From Agromyces albus (GTDB taxonomy: Bacteria; Actinomycetota; Actinomycetes; Actinomycetales; Microbacteriaceae): DNA of 64,000 nucleotides. The stretch spans positions 124,001 through 188,000 of the forward strand of contig NZ_SDPN01000001.1 in NCBI RefSeq assembly GCF_004134825.1, in the 5' to 3' direction. Below are positions 34,176-43,594 of the stretch, piece by piece. Positions within the stretch are counted from its first letter, which is position 1. Each line of letters starts with the position of its first letter. Below the pieces are notes generated by a model. That model saw nothing but the letters and a program-made list of their open reading frames with translations. It was not told the origin of the DNA and ran no database searches. The translations under genes and the position numbers were made by a program.

Positions 34176-35248
34176 CGAGTCGTCGCCTCCACTGCCGGCA
34201 CCGCGGCGTCGGACGGGACGACCGCCCCGCTGGTGACACGCGCATGGTCGGGCCAGGGGCCGAGGCTGGTGAGGTGCGGTCGCTCGTCGGCCGGCACGTC
34301 GTCGACGCGTTCGAGCACGAGGTCGACGAGGCCGCCCACGAATGCCGGGTGCACGCCGGGTGTGGGCACGCGGCGCACTTCGAGTCCGTGTTCGCCGGCT
34401 GTCGCGACCGCTTCGTTGTCGAGGTCCCACATGACCTCCATGTGGTCGCTCACGAACCCGAACGGCACGATCACGACGGCGTCGGCGCCCCCGCCGGCGG
34501 CGAGCTCGCCGATCGCGTCGTTGATGTCGGGCTCGAGCCACGGGGTTCGCGGGTCGCCCGATCGCGACTGGTAGACGAGCGACCACGGCGCGGCGGGCGC
34601 GGCGGCCTCGCTGATGACGGATGCCACGGCGAGGTGCTGCGCCACATACGCGCCGCCGTCGCCGAACTCGGGACCCGAGGCGAGGGCCGCGGCGGTCGGG
34701 ATGGAGTGCGTGACGTAGAGCACGTGGATGCGGTCGGGCGCGACGCCCGCCGCGACGAGGGAGGCGGCGGCATCCGTCACCCCCTCGACGAACGGCTGCA
34801 CGAACCCGGGGTGATCGAAGAACTCACGGATGCGATCGATCGAGACGCTCGTGCCGGCGGTGGCCTTCTCGAAGTCTTCGCGGTACTGCCCGACGCCCGA
34901 ATACGAGGTGTAGGCGCTCGTGACGAGTCCGAGCAGCTCGGTGTGGCCGTTCGCCTCGGCCTCGGCGACGACGTCGCGGAAGTACGGCGCCCAGTTGCGG
35001 TTGCCCCAGTACACGGGCAGGTCGATGTGGCGCGCGGCGAGCTCGGCTTCGAGCGCCGCCTTCAGCTGGCGGTTCTGCTCGTTGATCGGGCTCACGCCGC
35101 CGAAGTGGCGGTAGTGGTGCGCGACCTCTTCGAGTCGATCGTCGGGGATTCCGCGACCGGCCGTGACGTTGCGGAGGAACGGGATCACGTCGTCTTGGCC
35201 CTCGGGCCCGCCGAAGCTCGACAGGAGGATCGCGTCGTAGTGCGTCAC
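34172..35248 (-). CDS. cpfC: Coproporphyrin III ferrochelatase
   Basis: The 358-residue enzyme inserts iron into coproporphyrin III in the monoderm pathway (older name hemH). Support includes AILLSSFGGPEGQDDVIPFLRNVT near the start, YWGNRNWAPYFRDVV near 83, LVTSAYTSYSGVGQYREDF near 110, HVLYVTHSIPTAA near 178 (catalytic His), and VPFGFVSDHMEVMWDLD near 265. The GTG start at 35248 shares its G with the HemQ TAG stop. Neighbouring hemQ shows that the coproporphyrin branch is used. Confidence 0.93.
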   Translation of the reverse strand: MTHYDAILLSSFGGPEGQDDVIPFLRNVTAGRGIPDDRLEEVAHHYRHFGGVSPINEQNRQLKAALEAELAARHIDLPVYWGNRNWAPYFRDVVAEAEANGHTELLGLVTSAYTSYSGVGQYREDFEKATAGTSVSIDRIREFFDHPGFVQPFVEGVTDAAASLVAAGVAPDRIHVLYVTHSIPTAAALASGPEFGDGGAYVAQHLAVASVISEAAAPAAPWSLVYQSRSGDPRTPWLEPDINDAIGELAAGGGADAVVIVPFGFVSDHMEVMWDLDNEAVATAGEHGLEVRRVPTPGVHPAFVGGLVDLVLERVDDVPADERPHLTSLGPWPDHARVTSGAVVPSDAAVPAVEATTR

Positions 35249-35985
35249 TACTGCAGCACCTCCACGAGCTCGGCCGTCGAGATGCGGCGGCCGGTGAAGA
35301 ACGGCACCTCTTCGCGCACGTGCATGCGTGCGTCGGTGGCGCGCAGGTCGCGCATGAGGTCGACGAGGTCGGTGAGCTCGTCGGCCTCGAGCGGCAGCAG
35401 CCACTCGTAGTCGCCGAGCGCGAACGACGCGACGGTGTTCGCGACGACCCCGCGGAAAGCGGCGCCCTTGCGGCCGTGCTCGGCGAGCATGCGGCTGCGC
35501 TCATCAGGCTCGAGCAGGTACCAGTCGTAGCTGCGCACGAACGGGTAGACGGTGAGCCAGCCCTTCGGCTCGACGCCGCGCAGGAACCCGGGCACGTGCG
35601 CCTTGTTGAACTCGGCGTCGCGGTGCACGCCCATGGCGTTCCACGTGGGGAGCAGCGCGCGCAGGAGCCGGGCGCGGCGCAGCTCGCGGAGCGCCCACTG
35701 CAGCCCTTCGGCCGTCGGGCCGTGGAGCCAGAGCATCACGTCGGCGTCGGAGCGGAGGCCCGACACGTCGTAGATGCCCCGCAGGGTGATGCCCTCGTTC
35801 TCGACGAGCGTGATCACGCCGTCGAGCTCGTCGACGAAGCGCGGCACGTCGTGTCCGTCGAGGTCGTCGGGTCGCACGGGGTCTCGACGGAGCACGGCGA
35901 ATACCGTGTAGCCCTCGAGAATCTGCTCGGCGTCGGAATCGGTCTGGAGCGCGTCGGCTGCCGCTTCGGCAGCGGGGGAAGACAT
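35248..35985 (-). CDS. hemQ: Coproheme decarboxylase (HemQ/ChdC)
   Basis: The 245-residue protein starts at an ATG with GGGGAGGATAGGAG before it. It belongs to the chlorite dismutase-like family. GYTVFAVLRR near the N-terminus, PFVRSYDWYLLEPDERSRMLAEHGRKG (about residues 140-166) with the catalytic Tyr region, and SFALGDYEWLLPLEADEL near 180 are family features. It converts coproheme to haem b, the last step in actinobacteria. It heads the hemQ-cpfC-hemC-hemD-hemB-hemL unit. Confidence 0.94.
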   Translation of the reverse strand: MSSPAAEAAADALQTDSDAEQILEGYTVFAVLRRDPVRPDDLDGHDVPRFVDELDGVITLVENEGITLRGIYDVSGLRSDADVMLWLHGPTAEGLQWALRELRRARLLRALLPTWNAMGVHRDAEFNKAHVPGFLRGVEPKGWLTVYPFVRSYDWYLLEPDERSRMLAEHGRKGAAFRGVVANTVASFALGDYEWLLPLEADELTDLVDLMRDLRATDARMHVREEVPFFTGRRISTAELVEVLQ

Positions 35986-36088
35986 GCTCCTATCCTCCCC
36001 CTTCCCCGCTGTACCGCCAAAAGCGCTACGCAGACGCATCGATGCAGAGACACGCCAGGGGACGGATGCCGGATGCCGCCCGCCGGCG

Positions 36089-37213
36089 TCAGCGCACGAG
36101 CCGCGTGAAGCGGAAGCTGGCGAAGCCCTCGATCGGCAGCTCTTCGATGCCCGAGAAGCCGGCTTCCCGCGCGTAGCCCTCGAGCGTCGACTGGCGCATC
36201 ACCGTTCCCGTGCCAACCGAGCCCGGGCTCGAGAGGCTGTCGGGCAGGCACACGACGAGGCTGAAGCCGTACATGTAGCGCTCGACCTCGTCGCCGTCTG
36301 GGGCGAATCGCTCGGCGACGGCCTCGTCCATGATGACGACCTGGCCGTCATCGCGCACCGCTCGGCGGATCGCTGCGAGCACCTCGACGGGGCGGGGCAT
36401 GTCGTGCACGGCCTCGAACACGAACGCGGCGTCGAAGCGGCCCTCCGCGGCCAACTCCTCGCCGCCGGCGAGGTGGAACCTGACATGTTCGCCGAGCCCC
36501 GCCTCCGCCGCGTGCCGGCGTGCCGCCTCGATCGACGGCTGGTCGACGTCGAAGCCCTCGACGCGAGCATCGGGGTAGGCACGGGCGAGTGCGAGCGTCG
36601 ACCAGCCGTGACCGCAGCCGACATCGGCGATGTGCGCGCCGGGCCGTGACAGCACCTCGTGCAGTGAGCCCACCGAAGCGAGCGCGGGTGCGAGCCGCTT
36701 GTCGAACCACGGCCGGTTCATGTCGCCCTGCGACTCGTGCGCATCGGCACCGAGTTCCTGCCACGAGACGCCGCCCCCGGTGCGGTAGGCGTCGAGGAGC
36801 TGCGGGAGTTGAGCCGCGGAGGCGGCGAACATGCGGACGGAGGGCGCGAGGTAATCGAGCGAGGTGTCGTCGGTCAGCACCTCCGCGTGGGCGGCCGGCA
36901 GAGAGAAGCGGCGGTCGGATGCGGCGACGGGTGCGGCATCCGCGTCATCCGGGTCATCCGTCTCTTCGACGGTGAGGATGCCGCTCACCGCCTGCTGCTC
37001 GAGCCATTCACGCGCGTAGCGCTCCTGGGTCGCAGTGCGCCGGGCGAGCTCGGTCGAGCTGAGCTGCCCGGCCTCGGCGAGCGCCCGGTACCAGCCGAGC
37101 CGATCGCCGAGGTAGATGCTGAGAATGTCGAGGGCGCCGACGGCCGAGCCGAACACCCGGCCCGCGAAGTCCGCGACAGCGTCGCCTCGGCCTTCATTCG
37201 AATCATCGGACAT
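36089..37213 (-). CDS. Class I SAM-dependent methyltransferase
   Basis: The 374-residue protein starts at the ATG at 37213 after AAGGGAA. The first 90 residues look like a winged-helix dimerisation domain (YRALAEAGQLSSTELARRTATQERYAREWLEQQ). The SAM-binding motif is IADVGCGHGWSTLALARAYPDARVEGFDVD in pieces from about residue 185, followed by FDAAFVFEAVHDMPRP and DGQVVIMDE. This architecture is usual for small-molecule O- or N-methyltransferases. It sits 34 bases downstream of a GntR gene, which may control it. It interrupts the usual hem gene order. Confidence 0.85.
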   Translation of the reverse strand: MSDDSNEGRGDAVADFAGRVFGSAVGALDILSIYLGDRLGWYRALAEAGQLSSTELARRTATQERYAREWLEQQAVSGILTVEETDDPDDADAAPVAASDRRFSLPAAHAEVLTDDTSLDYLAPSVRMFAASAAQLPQLLDAYRTGGGVSWQELGADAHESQGDMNRPWFDKRLAPALASVGSLHEVLSRPGAHIADVGCGHGWSTLALARAYPDARVEGFDVDQPSIEAARRHAAEAGLGEHVRFHLAGGEELAAEGRFDAAFVFEAVHDMPRPVEVLAAIRRAVRDDGQVVIMDEAVAERFAPDGDEVERYMYGFSLVVCLPDSLSSPGSVGTGTVMRQSTLEGYAREAGFSGIEELPIEGFASFRFTRLVR

Positions 37214-37247
37214 GAATCGTTCCCTTCGGTGCACGCTCGGATGTCGG

Positions 37248-37934
37248 TCAGCCGTCGACGAGCAATCGCGTCGAGTGCTCGAGGTGTTCGCGCAGGGCCG
37301 ACGGGCCGCGGGAGGGCAGCTCGTCGAGCAGGGCGCGGTGCTCGGCGATGAGGCTCCCGAGCGTGTAGTGCGGGCGCACGTGCAGCAGGAACAGCAGCAG
37401 TTCGCTGCCGAGTGCCGTGTGCGTCTCGATGATGCGGGGGCTCGCAGATGCCGCGACGAGCGCCCGGTGGAAGTCCGCATGGATGCGCTCCACCTCGAGC
37501 CAGTCGACGGGCTCGCCGAACTCCTCCCGTTCGCGTATCGCGTCGAGGCGGTCGAGCGCGTCGCGCGCGGGCGCGAGCACCGACGCGGGCCACTCCTCGC
37601 CGAGACCGAAGCGCTCCCCGGCGATGCGCACCGCCTCGACCTCGAGCGCCGCGCGCAGCTGCTGCAGGGCGATCACCTGGTCGCGGTCGAAGCTCGTCAC
37701 CCGCACGCCGCGGTACGCCTCGGCGACCGCGAGCCGCTCGGCGACGAGGCGCTGGAACGCGGCTCGCACGGTGTGCCGCGACACCGCGTAGTGCTCGGCG
37801 GCGGATTCCTCGCGCAAGGGCGAGCCGGGCGCGAGCGCGCCGCTCAGGATGTCGGCGCGAACGGCGGCGGCGACCCGGTCGACGGCGGACTGGGCGACCG
37901 GGGCGTGCGCGGGGGCTGCGGCACTCGTGGGCAT
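37248..37934 (-). CDS. GntR family (FadR/FCD-type) transcriptional regulator
   Basis: The 228-residue protein has a GntR winged helix (VRADILSGALAPGSPLREESAAEHYAVSRHTVRAAFQRLVAERL, in pieces from about residue 25 to 68) and a C-terminal all-helical FCD ligand domain with the metal-type residues in DFHRALVAAS and HRALLDEL. The start is uncertain: the ATG at 37934 and an upstream GTG at 37976 are both possible; neither has a strong ribosome site. It is followed closely by the methyltransferase gene. Confidence 0.87.
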   Translation of the reverse strand: MPTSAAAPAHAPVAQSAVDRVAAAVRADILSGALAPGSPLREESAAEHYAVSRHTVRAAFQRLVAERLAVAEAYRGVRVTSFDRDQVIALQQLRAALEVEAVRIAGERFGLGEEWPASVLAPARDALDRLDAIREREEFGEPVDWLEVERIHADFHRALVAASASPRIIETHTALGSELLLFLLHVRPHYTLGSLIAEHRALLDELPSRGPSALREHLEHSTRLLVDG

Positions 37935-37956
37935 CGCAGCATCCGCTCGCTCGCCG

Positions 37957-38250
37957 CTACCGGTCGAGGTTCGCACGCACGACGAGCCAGACCGTCACCC
38001 CGACGGCCGCGACCGCCGCCACGGCGACGCCGATCGCGACGACCGGCTGCTCGTCGGCGAACCTGCGCAGGCGCACCTTGGCCTCGGCCGTCTTGATCTT
38101 GAACTGCCTCGGCACGTTGAGCTTGTCTTCGAGCGCGCTGAGCGTCGAGACGAGATCGGCTCTCGCGGCCGCGGCGTTGTCGTGCGCCTGGATGCGGGTG
38201 AGGTTGCGTTCGGTCTTCTTGTTCAGCCGGGGCCGGTCAGTAGCGGTCAT
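37957..38250 (-). CDS. DUF3618 family small membrane protein
   Basis: The 97-residue protein has a charged N-terminal half with LVSTLSALEDKLNVPRQFK, the conserved core of DUF3618, and one C-terminal membrane helix (VVAIGVAVAAVAAVGVTVWLVV in pieces). Its start overlaps the end of the holin-like gene by 14 bases. DUF3618, holin-like and YtxH-like genes usually occur together in actinobacteria. Role in the envelope is presumed. Confidence 0.88.
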   Translation of the reverse strand: MTATDRPRLNKKTERNLTRIQAHDNAAAARADLVSTLSALEDKLNVPRQFKIKTAEAKVRLRRFADEQPVVAIGVAVAAVAAVGVTVWLVVRANLDR

Positions 38251-38641
38251 AGTCGCCGGCTCCCTTCACTGCGTCGAGATCTTGGCGAACGCTCTCGATG
38301 GTTTCGAGCGGTTCGCTGCCGCGTTTGAAGCTCAGCCAGGCGATGCCGAGCAGGATCAGCACGATGAGCAGCAGCACGCCCGAGACGATGAGGGCGGCGG
38401 CCCAACCGGGCAACACGAGCGAGAGCGCGAGGATGCCGGTGGCGATGAGCGTGCCGAGCAGGAAGATGCCGACGAAGCCGGCGATCACGACGAGCGCGGC
38501 GCCGATGCCGAAGTGCTTCGCCTTGTAGCCGAGCTCGGCCTTGATCTGGTCGATCTCGGCGCGAATGAGGGTCGAGAACCGCTCGGGGAGCTCACCGATG
38601 AGGGTGAGCAGTGAGCGCTCGTCGTTCACTGGTGCAGCCAT
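38237..38641 (-). CDS. Phage holin family (DUF1469-like) membrane protein
   Basis: The 134-residue protein has an amphipathic N-terminus (LTLIGELPERFSTLIRAEIDQIKAEL) and two strong membrane helices at about residues 47-72 and 80-103. This matches the Phage_holin_3_6/DUF1469 group, which is widespread in actinobacterial chromosomes and not evidence of a prophage. It lies between YtxH-like and DUF3618 genes in one operon. Confidence 0.85.
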   Translation of the reverse strand: MAAPVNDERSLLTLIGELPERFSTLIRAEIDQIKAELGYKAKHFGIGAALVVIAGFVGIFLLGTLIATGILALSLVLPGWAAALIVSGVLLLIVLILLGIAWLSFKRGSEPLETIESVRQDLDAVKGAGDYDRY

Positions 38642-38663
38642 CGCGTGGTCACCTTCCGCGCGA

Positions 38664-39086
38664 TCAGGAGTCGGATGCCGCGGTCGACCCGCGGGGCTTC
38701 GTGGCGGGTTTCACGGTCTTCGGCTGGGCTTTCTCGCCCGTGGAGCCCGGCCCGCCCGTCGGCTCGTCGCCGACTCTCGTCGGCCCTGAGGACGTCTTGC
38801 CGCTGGCCGACGACTTCGGCTTCGTGGAAGCCGAGGACTTCGCGCCGCTCTCGCCCTTCGTGACGGTGCGGACGAACGACTTCACGTTGTCGAGCACGAC
38901 GTCGCTGAGGTCGCCCACCCGTGACGCGGCGAATTCCTTCGCGGTGTCGACGCCCTCCTGCACGGCGGGCGTGTTCCAGATCTTCTCCGCGCCCCTGCGG
39001 ATCTGCTCATAGCGTTCTCGGCCGGCTCGCGTGCCGAGCACGTAGCCGACTCCCAACCCGACGACGAAGAGGATCTTGCCCTTCAT
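38664..39086 (-). CDS. YtxH-like envelope protein
   Basis: The 140-residue protein begins KGKILFVVGLGVGYVLGTRAGRERYEQI, a single membrane helix followed by the typical GTRAGRERYE motif of YtxH-like proteins. The C-terminal 60 residues are low-complexity Ser/Lys/Thr/Pro/Gly. The start could also be the ATG four codons upstream (39098). It is the first gene of the small three-gene envelope set. Confidence 0.78.
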   Translation of the reverse strand: MKGKILFVVGLGVGYVLGTRAGRERYEQIRRGAEKIWNTPAVQEGVDTAKEFAASRVGDLSDVVLDNVKSFVRTVTKGESGAKSSASTKPKSSASGKTSSGPTRVGDEPTGGPGSTGEKAQPKTVKPATKPRGSTAASDS

Positions 39087-39174
39087 GTGAAACCCCATTC
39101 CATGTAGGCGTCTAACCAGAGTAGACCCCGCGCCGCGGCGCGCAAGGGGGTTGCGCTGCAATATTCCCCTCGGG

Positions 39175-40674
39175 CTATGCGATGTCGCCGGGGTGCACTG
39201 CGTCGTGCCGGATGCGTCGTGCGGCCGCGAGCGCGTGCGGAATCACCGACGCCAGGCCCGTGCCCGAGACCCACGAACCGGTCGCCTCGATGCCCGGCTC
39301 CGCAGCGAGCGCTTCGTCGAGTGCGCGCACCCGATCGCGCTGGCCGAGCGCCGCGTGCGAGAGCGCGTCGCGCCACGCGGTGCGCGCCGAGGCCCTCAGC
39401 ATGGACTCGTCGAGGGCAACGCCGAGCAGCGCCGCGGCGTCGGCGAGCGCGAGACGCGCGACCTCGTCGTCGTCCAGGCCATCAAGCGGGTTGGGTTCGC
39501 CCGCCCGCCCGTAGGAGAGGCGCACGACGTGGCGCCCGCCCGCGGCCTCGGCGAGCCACGACCACTTCGCGGTCGCGTGGGTGAGTGCCTTCGCGGTCAC
39601 GCCGGGGGTTCCGGATGCCACGAGCACGCCCGTTCCGCGCGGGGCGGCGTCGAGTGCGGGTGCGTCGAGCACGAGGGTCACGAGTTCGACGGATGCCGCG
39701 GCTGGCCAGCTCGAGGCATCCGCCCATCCCTCGACGGCGTCGCCGAGCAGGCGGCGCGAGGTCTGCGCCGGTGCAGCGAGCACGACGTAGCGGGCGTCGA
39801 CGATGAGCTCGGCCACGGGAGTCGTCGCGGTGACGCGCCACTCGGGTGCCTCGTTGTGCGATCGCTCGAGTCCGTTCACCTCGGCGAAGACGACCACCGT
39901 CACGCCGAACCGCTCGAGCTCGCGCCGCAGCGCGTCGACGAGGCGGTGCATGCCGCCGCGAAGGCCCAGCACGGCGCTGCCGGCCTTGCGCGCCTCGACG
40001 AGCTCGCCGACGCCGCCCGAGAGCGATCCGGCGCGGGTCATCGCCTCGTTGAGGCCGGGCGCCACCACGTCGAGATCGAGGTCGTCGGGATCGGCCGAGT
40101 ACACGCCGGCCGAGATCGGGGTCACGAGCCGGTCGAGCACGGCTTGCCCCATGCGCGAGCGCACGAGTTGCCCGAGGCTGTGGGCGCGGCCGATGCGCAC
40201 GATGGGCATGATCCGGTCGGCATACGCGCGGATCGCGCCGCCCCAGCCGATGATGCGCCGCACGTCGTCGCCGAGCGGGTTCGCGGGAATGCCGAGCACG
40301 CCCGTGCGCGGTAGGGGCGCTGCCGTGAGAGTGCCGCTCGAGCCGGGCATGGCGAGCCACGCGCCAGCCGGGTTCGGTCGCTCGATGTCGCCCGCAAGGC
40401 CGAGCGCGCCGAGGAGCTCCTCGACCGAGCCGCCGCGGGTCGCGAAGGACTCGGCGCCGCTGTCGAGCGTGAGGCCGTCGAGCTCGACGCGGCCGACGCA
40501 TCCGCCGACCTCCTCGCGCCGTTCGAGCACCGTGACGCGCAGGCCGACCTTCGCGCACTCGAGTGCCGCCACGAGGCCCGCGACGCCGCCACCGACCACG
40601 ACGACATCGGCTTCGAGGCTGATGGTCTCGAGGTCGTCGTCGGAGCCGAGCGACACGTTCGGCTCGTCGCTCAT
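39175..40674 (-). CDS. cgoX: Coproporphyrinogen III oxidase (HemY/CgoX type)
   Basis: The 499-residue FAD enzyme starts at the ATG at 40674, overlapping the hemE stop. It has the dinucleotide site [19 protein letters not shown] near residue 24 with ERREEVGGC after it, [22 protein letters not shown] near 185, and the C-terminal [16 protein letters not shown], typical of PPOX-family enzymes. With HemQ present, the physiological substrate should be coproporphyrinogen III. The longer open frame upstream on this strand is a shadow of hemE. Confidence 0.92.
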   Translation of the reverse strand: MSDEPNVSLGSDDDLETISLEADVVVVGGGVAGLVAALECAKVGLRVTVLERREEVGGCVGRVELDGLTLDSGAESFATRGGSVEELLGALGLAGDIERPNPAGAWLAMPGSSGTLTAAPLPRTGVLGIPANPLGDDVRRIIGWGGAIRAYADRIMPIVRIGRAHSLGQLVRSRMGQAVLDRLVTPISAGVYSADPDDLDLDVVAPGLNEAMTRAGSLSGGVGELVEARKAGSAVLGLRGGMHRLVDALRRELERFGVTVVVFAEVNGLERSHNEAPEWRVTATTPVAELIVDARYVVLAAPAQTSRRLLGDAVEGWADASSWPAAASVELVTLVLDAPALDAAPRGTGVLVASGTPGVTAKALTHATAKWSWLAEAAGGRHVVRLSYGRAGEPNPLDGLDDDEVARLALADAAALLGVALDESMLRASARTAWRDALSHAALGQRDRVRALDEALAAEPGIEATGSWVSGTGLASVIPHALAAARRIRHDAVHPGDIA

Positions 40675-41864
40675 GCGCCCGCCTCGTGCACGAGCTCGAC
40701 CACCCGGGTCAGCACGGCCGGATCGGTCTCGGGCGGCACGCCATGGCCGAGATTGAAGATGTGGGCGGGAGCGACCTGCCCGCGGCGCAGCACCTCGCGC
40801 ACGGCGCCCTCGAGCACCGGCCACGGCGCGGCGAGGAGCGCGGGGTCGAGGTTGCCCTGCAGGGGAACGCCCGCGCCGACGCGCCGGGCGGCGACGTCGA
40901 GGGGCACCCGGTAATCGACGCCGACGGTGTCGACGCCGACGCCCTCCATCGCGCCGAGCAGTTCGCCGGTGCCGACGCCGAAGTGCACGACCGGCACGTG
41001 GCGGGTCACGGCCGTGCCCGCGGCATCCGTCGCCGCGTACTCGAGGTCGTGCACGAAGCTGAGTGCCTTCGCCGAGGCGGGCGCGACGTGCCGCTCGTAG
41101 TCCTCGAGCGAGAGGGCGCCGGCCCACGAGTCGAAGAGCTGGGCGGCGGATGCCCCGGCGAGCACCTGGGCGCGCAGGAATCGTCCGCTGAGCTCGGCCG
41201 TCCAGTCCATGAGCGCGCCCCATGCACCGGCGTCGGCGTGCATGAGCGTGCGGGCGGCGAGGTGGTCTTTCGACGGGCCGCCCTCGGCGAGGTACGCCGC
41301 GAGCGTGAACGGCGCCCCCGCGAACCCGATGAGCGGCGTCGCCGTGCCGGTGGTTGAGCCGGCCCCTCCGGTGGTTGAGCCTGTCGAAACCACTCCCCCG
41401 GGCACCGTCGTCGCAAGCTCCGCAATCACCCGCCCGACCGCCTCCGAAATCGGCCCCGATGCCTCATCGAGCCGAGCGGGGTCGACCTTCGTCAACTCCG
41501 CGACCCCCGCGGCATCCGCATACCCCCTGCCGAAGACGGGCCCGCGGCCCGGCTGGATCTCGACGTCGACGCCCACGAGCTTCAACGGCACGACGATGTC
41601 GCTGAAGAAGATGCCCGCGTCGACCTTGTGCCGGCGCACGGGCTGCAGCGTGATCTCGCTCGCCATCTCAGGGTCGAGGCACGCGTCGAGCATGCGCGTG
41701 CCGACGCGCAGGTCGCGGTACTCGGGCAGCGACCGCCCAGCCTGCCGCATGAACCACACGGGCGTCGTGTCGGAACGCTCTCCCCTATATGCGCGCACGA
41801 GGCGCGAGTCAGACGTGAGGCCGGCGGAGAGCGGATGCTGGGGGGAGAGGATCACGCGAGACAT
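40671..41864 (-). CDS. hemE: Uroporphyrinogen decarboxylase with a repeat-encoded insertion
   Basis: The 397-residue enzyme has the family motifs [19 protein letters not shown] near residue 35, [18 protein letters not shown] near 86, [20 protein letters not shown] near 178 and [10 protein letters not shown] near 295. It is longer than the usual 340-355 residues. The excess lies just before [11 protein letters not shown], where residues about 156-175 ([18 protein letters not shown]) are encoded by a repeat at 41348-41393. The insert is in frame and at a loop position, so the enzyme may stay active. A RelE-type module lies just upstream and cgoX overlaps downstream. Confidence 0.95.
   Translation of the reverse strand: MSRVILSPQHPLSAGLTSDSRLVRAYRGERSDTTPVWFMRQAGRSLPEYRDLRVGTRMLDACLDPEMASEITLQPVRRHKVDAGIFFSDIVVPLKLVGVDVEIQPGRGPVFGRGYADAAGVAELTKVDPARLDEASGPISEAVGRVIAELATTVPGGVVSTGSTTGGAGSTTGTATPLIGFAGAPFTLAAYLAEGGPSKDHLAARTLMHADAGAWGALMDWTAELSGRFLRAQVLAGASAAQLFDSWAGALSLEDYERHVAPASAKALSFVHDLEYAATDAAGTAVTRHVPVVHFGVGTGELLGAMEGVGVDTVGVDYRVPLDVAARRVGAGVPLQGNLDPALLAAPWPVLEGAVREVLRRGQVAPAHIFNLGHGVPPETDPAVLTRVVELVHEAGA
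41348..41393. repeat. REP-like element inside hemE
   Basis: CCGGTGGTTGAGC occurs twice, 20 bases apart, the second followed by CTGTCGAAACCACT. The arms GTGGTT/AACCAC match the interspersed palindrome family, in a shorter subtype. It is translated as part of HemE. Confidence 0.75.
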
Positions 41865-41906
41865 TGTCTCGTATCGGGCTGGGCGAACCGATTCACGCTT
41901 CGACGA

Positions 41907-42173
41907 CTACCTCACTCGATAGACGTCCGCGCGGTGATCCACGCGAAGGATGACGATCCGCTGTTGGTCCTCGTGGATGTCGTAGAGAACTCGATACGAT
42001 CCACGGCGGGCGCTGTATGAGCCTGCGAGCTCGCGCTCGAGCGGCTTGCCGACTCGACGTGGGGATGCCGCGAGATCTCCGTAGACGAACTCGACGATCG
42101 CCGGCACGATCCGGGGCGGGATGCTCTGCATGTCCCGCCTGGCGGTCGGCGAGAAGATCACCTCGAAGCTCAC
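41907..42173 (-). CDS. RelE/ParE family toxin
   Basis: The 88-residue protein has FEVIFSPTARRDMQSIPPR at the N-terminus, GKPLERELAGSYSARRGSYRVLYDI in pieces (residues 42-66) and the end VDHRADVYRVR, which is the standard RelE fold with basic active-site residues. The start overlaps the antitoxin stop (ATGA). mRNA interferase activity is expected from the family. It lies between the haem genes and an accessory segment, 42 bases upstream of hemE. Confidence 0.92.
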   Translation of the reverse strand: MSFEVIFSPTARRDMQSIPPRIVPAIVEFVYGDLAASPRRVGKPLERELAGSYSARRGSYRVLYDIHEDQQRIVILRVDHRADVYRVR

Positions 42174-42445
42174 CGCTTCGGAACGCCGAACTCATTGCGG
42201 ATCTGCTCTTCGGTGATCCCTTCACCGGCGGCGATCTCGGCGCGCGCCGCTTCGATGGTTGCTTTGGTGCCGGGCTGTGAGAGCCAGAAGAGCGTTTCCT
42301 GCAAGGACTCCCATTCGTCTGCGCCGATGAGGACCGCCGCCGGGGATCCGTTCTTCGTGATGGTGATTTGCTCATGCGTCACCGATGCCGCGTCGACGAG
42401 CTCGTTCAACCGGTCCTTGACCTTGGAGATCGGCAGTGTTTGCAT
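42170..42445 (-). CDS. Phd/YefM family antitoxin
   Basis: The 91-residue protein starts MQTLPISKVKDRLNELVD and continues QITITKNGSPAAVLIGADEWESLQETL in pieces, the Phd/YefM DNA-binding and dimerisation core, with a C-terminal toxin-binding tail. The ATG at 42445 is supported by a TACACT box seven bases upstream. It is the first gene of the module and probably represses it together with the toxin. Confidence 0.9.
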   Translation of the reverse strand: MQTLPISKVKDRLNELVDAASVTHEQITITKNGSPAAVLIGADEWESLQETLFWLSQPGTKATIEAARAEIAAGEGITEEQIRNEFGVPKR

Positions 42446-42452
42446 AGAGTCA

Positions 42453-42458
42453 AGTGTA
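42453..42458 (-). promoter_or_regulatory. Leaderless -10 box for the YefM-type antitoxin
   Basis: TACACT (minus strand) is followed by seven bases and the ATG at 42445. Confidence 0.6.
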
Positions 42459-42601
42459 GCCTGAAAAGCGGCCCCGCATAGGCTCGAATAAAGGCCCATC
42501 ATAGCCCTCGCGCATTTTGACCGACCGACGTCTTTCCGACGTCGTCCCGCGATCCTCTGCCAGATCGCCGACGGCGCCGCGGTGACGCCCGCACGCCCAA
42601 C

Positions 42602-42607
42602 TAGCGT
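42602..42607 (+). promoter_or_regulatory. Leaderless -10 box for the EamA transporter
   Basis: TAGCGT is followed by six bases and the GTG at 42614. Confidence 0.55.
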
Positions 42608-42613
42608 CAGTCT

Positions 42614-43564
42614 GTGACCACTGCGCAACGCACGAAGACCGTGACCCCGCTCGTCTACATCGCCATCGGCGTGACGATCCTCGCGTGGGCCAGCGCGTTC
42701 ATCGTCGTTCGGAGCACCGCGCCGCACTTCACCGCCGGCGGGCTCGCGCTCGGACGGCTCATCGTCGGCTCCATCCTGCTGGCGCCATTACTGCTGCGGC
42801 ACAAGTGGATCGCGCCCACGCGTCGCGAATGGTTGCTCCTGGTTGGTTTCGGCGCCCTGTGGTTCGGCGCCTACAGCATCCTGCTCAACCTCGCCGAGCA
42901 GACGCTCGACGCCGGCACGACCGCGATGATCGTCAACATCGGCCCGATCCTGATCGCCCTCGGCGCCGGGATCTTCCTCGGCGAGGGCCTTCCGAGGTGG
43001 CTCCTGATCGGCACGGCGGTCGCGTTCCTCGGGGTCGTGCTCATCGGCGTCGGCACGGGCGGCACAGTGCTCGGCGCGGGCATCGGAGTGTTCTGGGCGC
43101 TGCTCGCGGCCCTCACCTACGCGGCCGGCGTGCTGTTCCAGAAGCCCGTGCTCGCGAGGCTTCCCAATGCGCAAGTGGTCTGGCTCGGCTGCGTCATCGG
43201 AATGGTCGTCTGCATCCCGTTCACCGGTGAGTTCATCGCGGGCATCCAGGCCGCCCCGGTCGAGGGTCTGATCGGCATGATCTGGCTCGGCGCGATTCCC
43301 ACCGCGCTCGGCTACACGACGTGGTCCTATGCGCTGTCGCGGATGCCCGCGGGCCAGCTCGGCGTCTCGACCCACATCGTCCCGCCGGTGACGATCGTGC
43401 TCAGCCTCATCCTGTTCGCCGAAGTGCCGGCCCTTCTCGCGATCGTCGGCGGCGTGATCGCGCTCGTGGGCGTCGCGCTGTCGCGGCGAAGGGTGCCGAG
43501 CCCCGAGCCGGCAGAGGTTCCGGCTGCGCGGCCTCCCGAACCGGTGGGCCGCTCCCGGGAGTGA
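42614..43564 (+). CDS. EamA/DMT family transporter
   Basis: The 316-residue membrane protein has ten hydrophobic segments in two EamA repeats (first WASAFIVVRSTAPHFTAGGLALGRL, second ALTYAAGVLFQKPVL and PTALGYTTWSYALSRMPAGQ). DMT proteins export or import small metabolites or drugs. It is convergent with nothing, divergent from the YefM-RelE module and followed by a GNAT gene 30 bases on. Substrate unknown. Confidence 0.9.
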   Translation: MTTAQRTKTVTPLVYIAIGVTILAWASAFIVVRSTAPHFTAGGLALGRLIVGSILLAPLLLRHKWIAPTRREWLLLVGFGALWFGAYSILLNLAEQTLDAGTTAMIVNIGPILIALGAGIFLGEGLPRWLLIGTAVAFLGVVLIGVGTGGTVLGAGIGVFWALLAALTYAAGVLFQKPVLARLPNAQVVWLGCVIGMVVCIPFTGEFIAGIQAAPVEGLIGMIWLGAIPTALGYTTWSYALSRMPAGQLGVSTHIVPPVTIVLSLILFAEVPALLAIVGGVIALVGVALSRRRVPSPEPAEVPAARPPEPVGRSRE

Positions 43565-43594
43565 CGATCTCAAGCTGGGTTGCGACAATCGACC

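Noticed and set aside
38237-38641. Prophage remnant suggested by a holin-like protein
   Set aside because: No other phage gene is near; this holin-like family is a usual chromosomal partner of DUF3618 and YtxH-like proteins in actinobacteria.
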